Of a DNA stretch of 64,000 bases, positions 60,907 to 64,000 are shown piece after piece. The first letter of the stretch is position 1. Every line of letters starts with the position of its first letter. Position numbers and translations under genes: made by a program. The DNA is taken from assembly GCF_000002075.1 (NCBI RefSeq), contig NW_004797516.1, forward strand, positions 326,411-390,410. Direction: 5' to 3'. Source of the DNA: Aplysia californica (lineage: Eukaryota; Mollusca; Gastropoda; Aplysiida; Aplysiidae). The notes below the pieces were generated by a model. That model had not been told where the DNA came from. It saw only the letters and a program-made list of their open reading frames with translations, and did not search any database.

Positions 60907-62608
60907 TCATGGATCATTCCCACAATCATGGACAAACACTTCCTCAAGATTATCTTCTCTGTGAATCATCGGCAAGTACCTGGCTTTCCTCCACAAGACC
61001 TCTGAAAATAACAGAACGTGTATATAGGACATTTATAACTTCTACAGCAATCCATGTTTCGCTTTAAGTAAGAATTGTATGACACTTGCACCACAACAAG
61101 GTCCTAATAATTTTAGTCCTGAATATTTGAGGGGTTCCAAGAGAGTAACAAACACAAAAAAAAAAAGAAAGAGAGATAGGGAGAACACATGTTTGACAGG
61201 AGAGCCTTTATCATTCATCATCAGCACTTGAGAAGTCTATGGAAAAAACAGACAAAGTCACTAATAGAAATTGTAAGGACAAAACATCAATTTTAAAAGC
61301 TTGCAGATCCAAAACTATACATTTCTGTTTCACTGCTGGATTACTATTTTAGTTATTTGAGTAGGAAATCAAACAGGTATAATCAACCAAAAGTCGCAAA
61401 GAAATGAAGTTCTGAGCCTACAAGCTATTAGAATTAATTTTTAAATAATTTCTGTACTATGATCTTGCCCGTTTTCCCCATGTAGTTCTCACTTGATAAA
61501 AACAGGGCGAGGAAGCAAGTCACAAAACCAAACTCTTGGAGAATAAATCCTTAGGTCATCTTCCTAAAGAAATGAGAATTACCTACTGAGCTCGATCTAC
61601 ATTATCTTGTTCACCAGTTCTCCTCTTACTCTGAAACCTTTCAGTTCTCTTGTGGTCTATTTGGCTGTTTATTGGGCAATCTGGCGTGTTGGTCAATAAC
61701 AGGAAGTTAGGCTAAGCCTATTGTATTGTTTGGCGCAAGTGCGTAAAGCAGAGAGAGTGAGTGAGTAAGTGTGAGACGAGTTCAGTCTGGATTACAGCAG
61801 GGAGAGGGAAGAGCTGTATCGAGGCAGAGGAGGCCTGCAGAGATTTTGGCGTGAAGAAAGGGGGAATGACTGTTTAAAGCCTCAGTCTATTTCTGTGCTA
61901 GTGTTGTGAGATTCCAACGAATCGGGGCCCCACCGCAGAGGAAAGGACCACACAATCTAGAGAGAGAGACAGGTTTCGCTAAACCTTGTACGCATCTCCG
62001 CAGGCAACCAAAAGATTAGTGTCGAATATTCTTTTATGTACATGAAACAACATCTTTCAGTAAAAAGATGCAATTCGACACAATAACAATCATTTAAATG
62101 CTGGGAAAAAGCAAAAAAGACAGACAGAAAGAAAGTAGGACCTAGGCCTACCAGTAGCACCCTCCAACATCATGTTATGAACTGGCCTAAATCTCAAGAC
62201 GCCAAAATCATACCCAAAAAAATATATAAATAAATAAACAAAGGTATCTTTTAACCTTTTGTTTTGTTTTATTAAGACTTTTACGACACTTGCAACACAA
62301 TTTGGTCATATAAGTGCAGAAAATTAAAGACGTTACTACATTGTTACACACAAATGTATGGAGCAGAGATAAGGATGATATATGTTTGTAGGAAAGAATG
62401 AATGAGCTAACGACACCAGAGCAACCACCAACCATCCATTCTTTACAGTACTTTACCTTTGACAGTGAGAAGATGATATGTGTCATGGAGGGTAAACTCT
62501 CGTTTGTTCGTGTTGCGATTGTGGAATCCCCTCAAGCACCAAATGCTGAGCAACATCAAGCAGATGAGAAATACAAGGCATAGATATGCCCACTGAGCAT
62601 CTTTCTGC
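60907..62608 (-). CDS. Membrane-anchored protein gene, last two exons (partial, 82 aa)
   Basis: Penultimate exon 62608-62457 (acceptor TTTTTTCTCAG, donor GTAAAG) and terminal exon 61001-60907 (acceptor TTATTTTCAG, TGA 60909-60907), joined through a split Glu codon. The first reads QKDAQWAYLCLVFLICLMLL SIWCLRG. This is one hydrophobic segment of about 19 residues flanked by Trp/Tyr and Arg, so a transmembrane helix. A basic stretch HNRNTNKREF follows, then a tail of about 55 residues ending EEVFVHDCGNDP. The Arg/Lys cluster after the helix suggests a cytoplasmic tail and a type I-like or multi-pass protein (inference). The family is not recognised and the 5' exons lie beyond 64000. It runs in the same direction as ASL. 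Intron and downstream DNA hold SINEs and a 126-bp satellite. Confidence 0.72.
61063..61210 (-). mobile_element. SINE family C
   Basis: Minus copy in the last intron of the membrane protein gene: TAAGAATTGTATGACACTTG, AAGAGAGTAACAAACACAAA. Confidence 0.72.
61600..61960. other. GC-richer unique segment in the membrane gene's last intron
   Basis: Higher GC than its surroundings, with purine-rich blocks and GGGGCCCC. Could be an internal promoter or an untranslated exon on either strand. No start codon with a supporting splice site was found. Confidence 0.25.
62066..62172. repeat. Family G dispersed repeat
   Basis: AGATGCAATTCGACACAATA, ACAATCATTTAAATGCTGGG, GTAGGACCTAGGCCTACCAG, CACCCTCCAA. 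In the last intron of the membrane protein gene. Confidence 0.68.
62265..62440 (-). mobile_element. SINE family C
   Basis: Minus copy ending about 15 bp below the donor of the transmembrane exon: TTTTATTAAGACTTTTACGA, GACACCAGAGCAACCACCAA. Confidence 0.75.
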
Positions 62609-62772
62609 CTGAGAAAAAAGTATAGAGAATTTGTAAAAGGCATACACTACTATCATTCCTGTAGAGTGAAGCTCATTCATGTCAAAATTTAGAGCATGCG
62701 GTACTTATACATGAAGAACCAGACTTAATCCAAACCATCATTTTTTTTTGTCTGTTCTGGTAATGGTTTACA

Positions 62773-62998
62773 CTACCCTCATCGACACAATATAATTTTA
62801 CAGGCCACTTTGGCGGCTTCTGTCAGGGTCAACCTGAGCTGATTCAGACATAGCACCCTAGCAAACTGACAGATAAAGATACACAATTTTTAAAAGATTC
62901 CCATACAGAAATCAAACTTTCATCCACTGTATGCAACAGTGTTGCCTGTTATGGATTAATAACATACAACAGTGTAGATCCCAACCATCACACCACAG
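62773..62998 (-). mobile_element. SINE family D, diverged
   Basis: Minus copy interrupted near its head: CCTCATCGACACAATATAAT, GTCAACCTGAGCTGATTCAG, AACCATCACACCACAGGT. Confidence 0.6.
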
Positions 62999-63279
62999 GT
63001 AGGCAGAGTGTAAACAACAATGACAAGCAAAATATACAAATACAAGAAGTATAAAGTAGTACCCTATAATCACTTTCTAAAAAACAACTGAATTTGACAC
63101 TACAAAGAAAACATGGAAATAATGATCTGACAACACAATAGAAAGAGTACGGAAATGTAATGAACCGTAACAACAGAGCAATACGCGTAACAACAGAGCA
63201 GTACAGTGCACTTGTTAAGAAAATACAGAGAAGCTACAACATATCATAAACCTTGTTTCTTTAAGTTTGTTAAATTAAA

Positions 63280-63560
63280 CAGAAGCACATCAACACAATA
63301 ACAGCCATCTAGTGCACGGGGAAAAGTAAGACAGACAAACAATAGGGGGGAAGAGACAAACAATAGGGGGGAAGAGACAAAAATAGGGGGGAAGAGACAA
63401 ACAATAGGGGGGAAGAGACAAACAATAGGGGGGAAGAGACAAACAATAGGGGGGAAGAGACAAACAATAGGGGGGAAGAGACAAACAATAGGGGGGAAGA
63501 GACAAACAATAGGGGGGAAGAAAAGAAAAAGAACCTGCTAAAAACGCCCTCCATCCACCT
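63280..63560. repeat. Family G repeat containing a 21-bp minisatellite
   Basis: AGAAGCACATCAACACAATA ACAGCCATCTAGTGCACGGG at left and GAACCTGCTAAAAACGCCCT CCATCC at right frame 63339-63527. There a 21-bp unit (ACAATAGGGGGGAAGAGACAA) is repeated about nine times with one short unit, apparently an expansion of the element's own interior. Confidence 0.8.
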
Positions 63561-63628
63561 GCGCATAAAGAAACAAATTATATATCATTATGTCTGTTGG
63601 ACCATCACAAATGTTCTATGTATAGAAT

Positions 63629-63720
63629 TACAGTTGAACCGGCTCTTGTCTAATTTGGCAATCACCTGTACAAATGACCAATTCTTGCTTCTCCATCTTG
63701 CCTTTTTTAATATCAGAATA
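63629..63720. repeat. Single TIR-like end of a pogo/Tigger-like element
   Basis: TTACAGTTGAACCGGCTCTT GTCTAATTTGGCAATCACCT resembles the TACAGTCAAACCTG ends, but no partner end was found nearby. Confidence 0.4.
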
Positions 63721-64000
63721 ATGACATATAATCCAACAGTCTAGGAAAACCACTTTTTTCCTCAAAAATGGATGACTGTCTTGGACAATAACATGTGGAG
63801 ACAAATTCCAAAACAGTACGGAGAGGAAAGAAAAAGATACCGTAGTACTGGAACTTAAGGCCGAAGAGCTTTGCTTTACGATAAAATTACAAATCATTTT
63901 TAAGAATATCTATGGCCACCATCAGTCCCAAGTAAATATAACTCATAGGAGAGAATGAGGACTGCCTTTCACAGGCTCTACTCAAGTTATTAAGAATTGT

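Larger units (their letters stand above)
62609..64000 (-). other. Upstream intron of the membrane protein gene
   Basis: No further exon recognised up to the window edge. Contains a diverged D SINE, a G repeat with minisatellite and a lone TIR-like end. Confidence 0.4.

Overview
The window looks like nuclear DNA from a metazoan. Genes are split by GT-AG introns, intergenic and intronic DNA is AT-rich, there are many long (GA)n/(CT)n/(TG)n microsatellites, several tRNA-derived SINE families with RNA polymerase III A and B boxes, many short inverted-repeat DNA elements (MITEs) and piggyBac fossils. A lophotrochozoan, probably a mollusc, fits best, but that is inference from repeat style. There is no prokaryotic, plasmid or phage signature, and I saw no retroviral or LTR element.

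The centrepiece is a complete argininosuccinate lyase gene (ASL) on the minus strand, from 40242 (ATG) down to 14746 (stop). I placed 16 coding exons by hand. All exon phases agree and together they give 465 residues, against 464 for human ASL, with all three superfamily signatures present. The first coding exon carries only four codons. It has a good splice acceptor upstream, so a non-coding 5' exon is expected further up, possibly near 46.9 kb.

Left of ASL, on the plus strand and convergent with it, are the last four exons (1491-7000) of a coiled-coil protein gene whose 5' part lies outside the window. Right of ASL, on the minus strand, are the last two exons (62608-60907) of a gene for a membrane-anchored protein with a short C-terminal tail. 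Two further exon-like segments are weaker: a minus-strand terminal exon at 48970-48572 with a poly(A) signal behind it, and a plus-strand exon at 43885-44124 ending in a strongly basic tail.

The rest is mostly repeats. I recognise four SINE families (A-D). B and C share a 3' tail of about 38 bp. There is a roughly 440-bp MITE with long terminal inverted repeats (family E, 7 copies), a related shorter element (F), a pogo/Tigger-like set with TA-flanked CAGT...ACTG ends in several sizes, an ACTGTCCCCG-ended MITE pair (K), an AGTGCGGTCA-ended element (L), two decayed piggyBac transposases on either side of an assembly gap (50152-50715), several minisatellites and a 126-bp satellite. Layout: 1-7.5 kb coiled-coil gene end; 7.5-14.7 kb intergenic; 14.7-40.3 kb ASL; 40.3-47 kb probable 5' intron and promoter region of ASL; 47-60.9 kb intergenic with repeats and one orphan exon; 60.9 kb to the end, membrane protein gene. 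Nothing suggests a coordinated multi-gene system. The most notable items are the exon-15 duplication inside ASL and the related MITE and SINE families.
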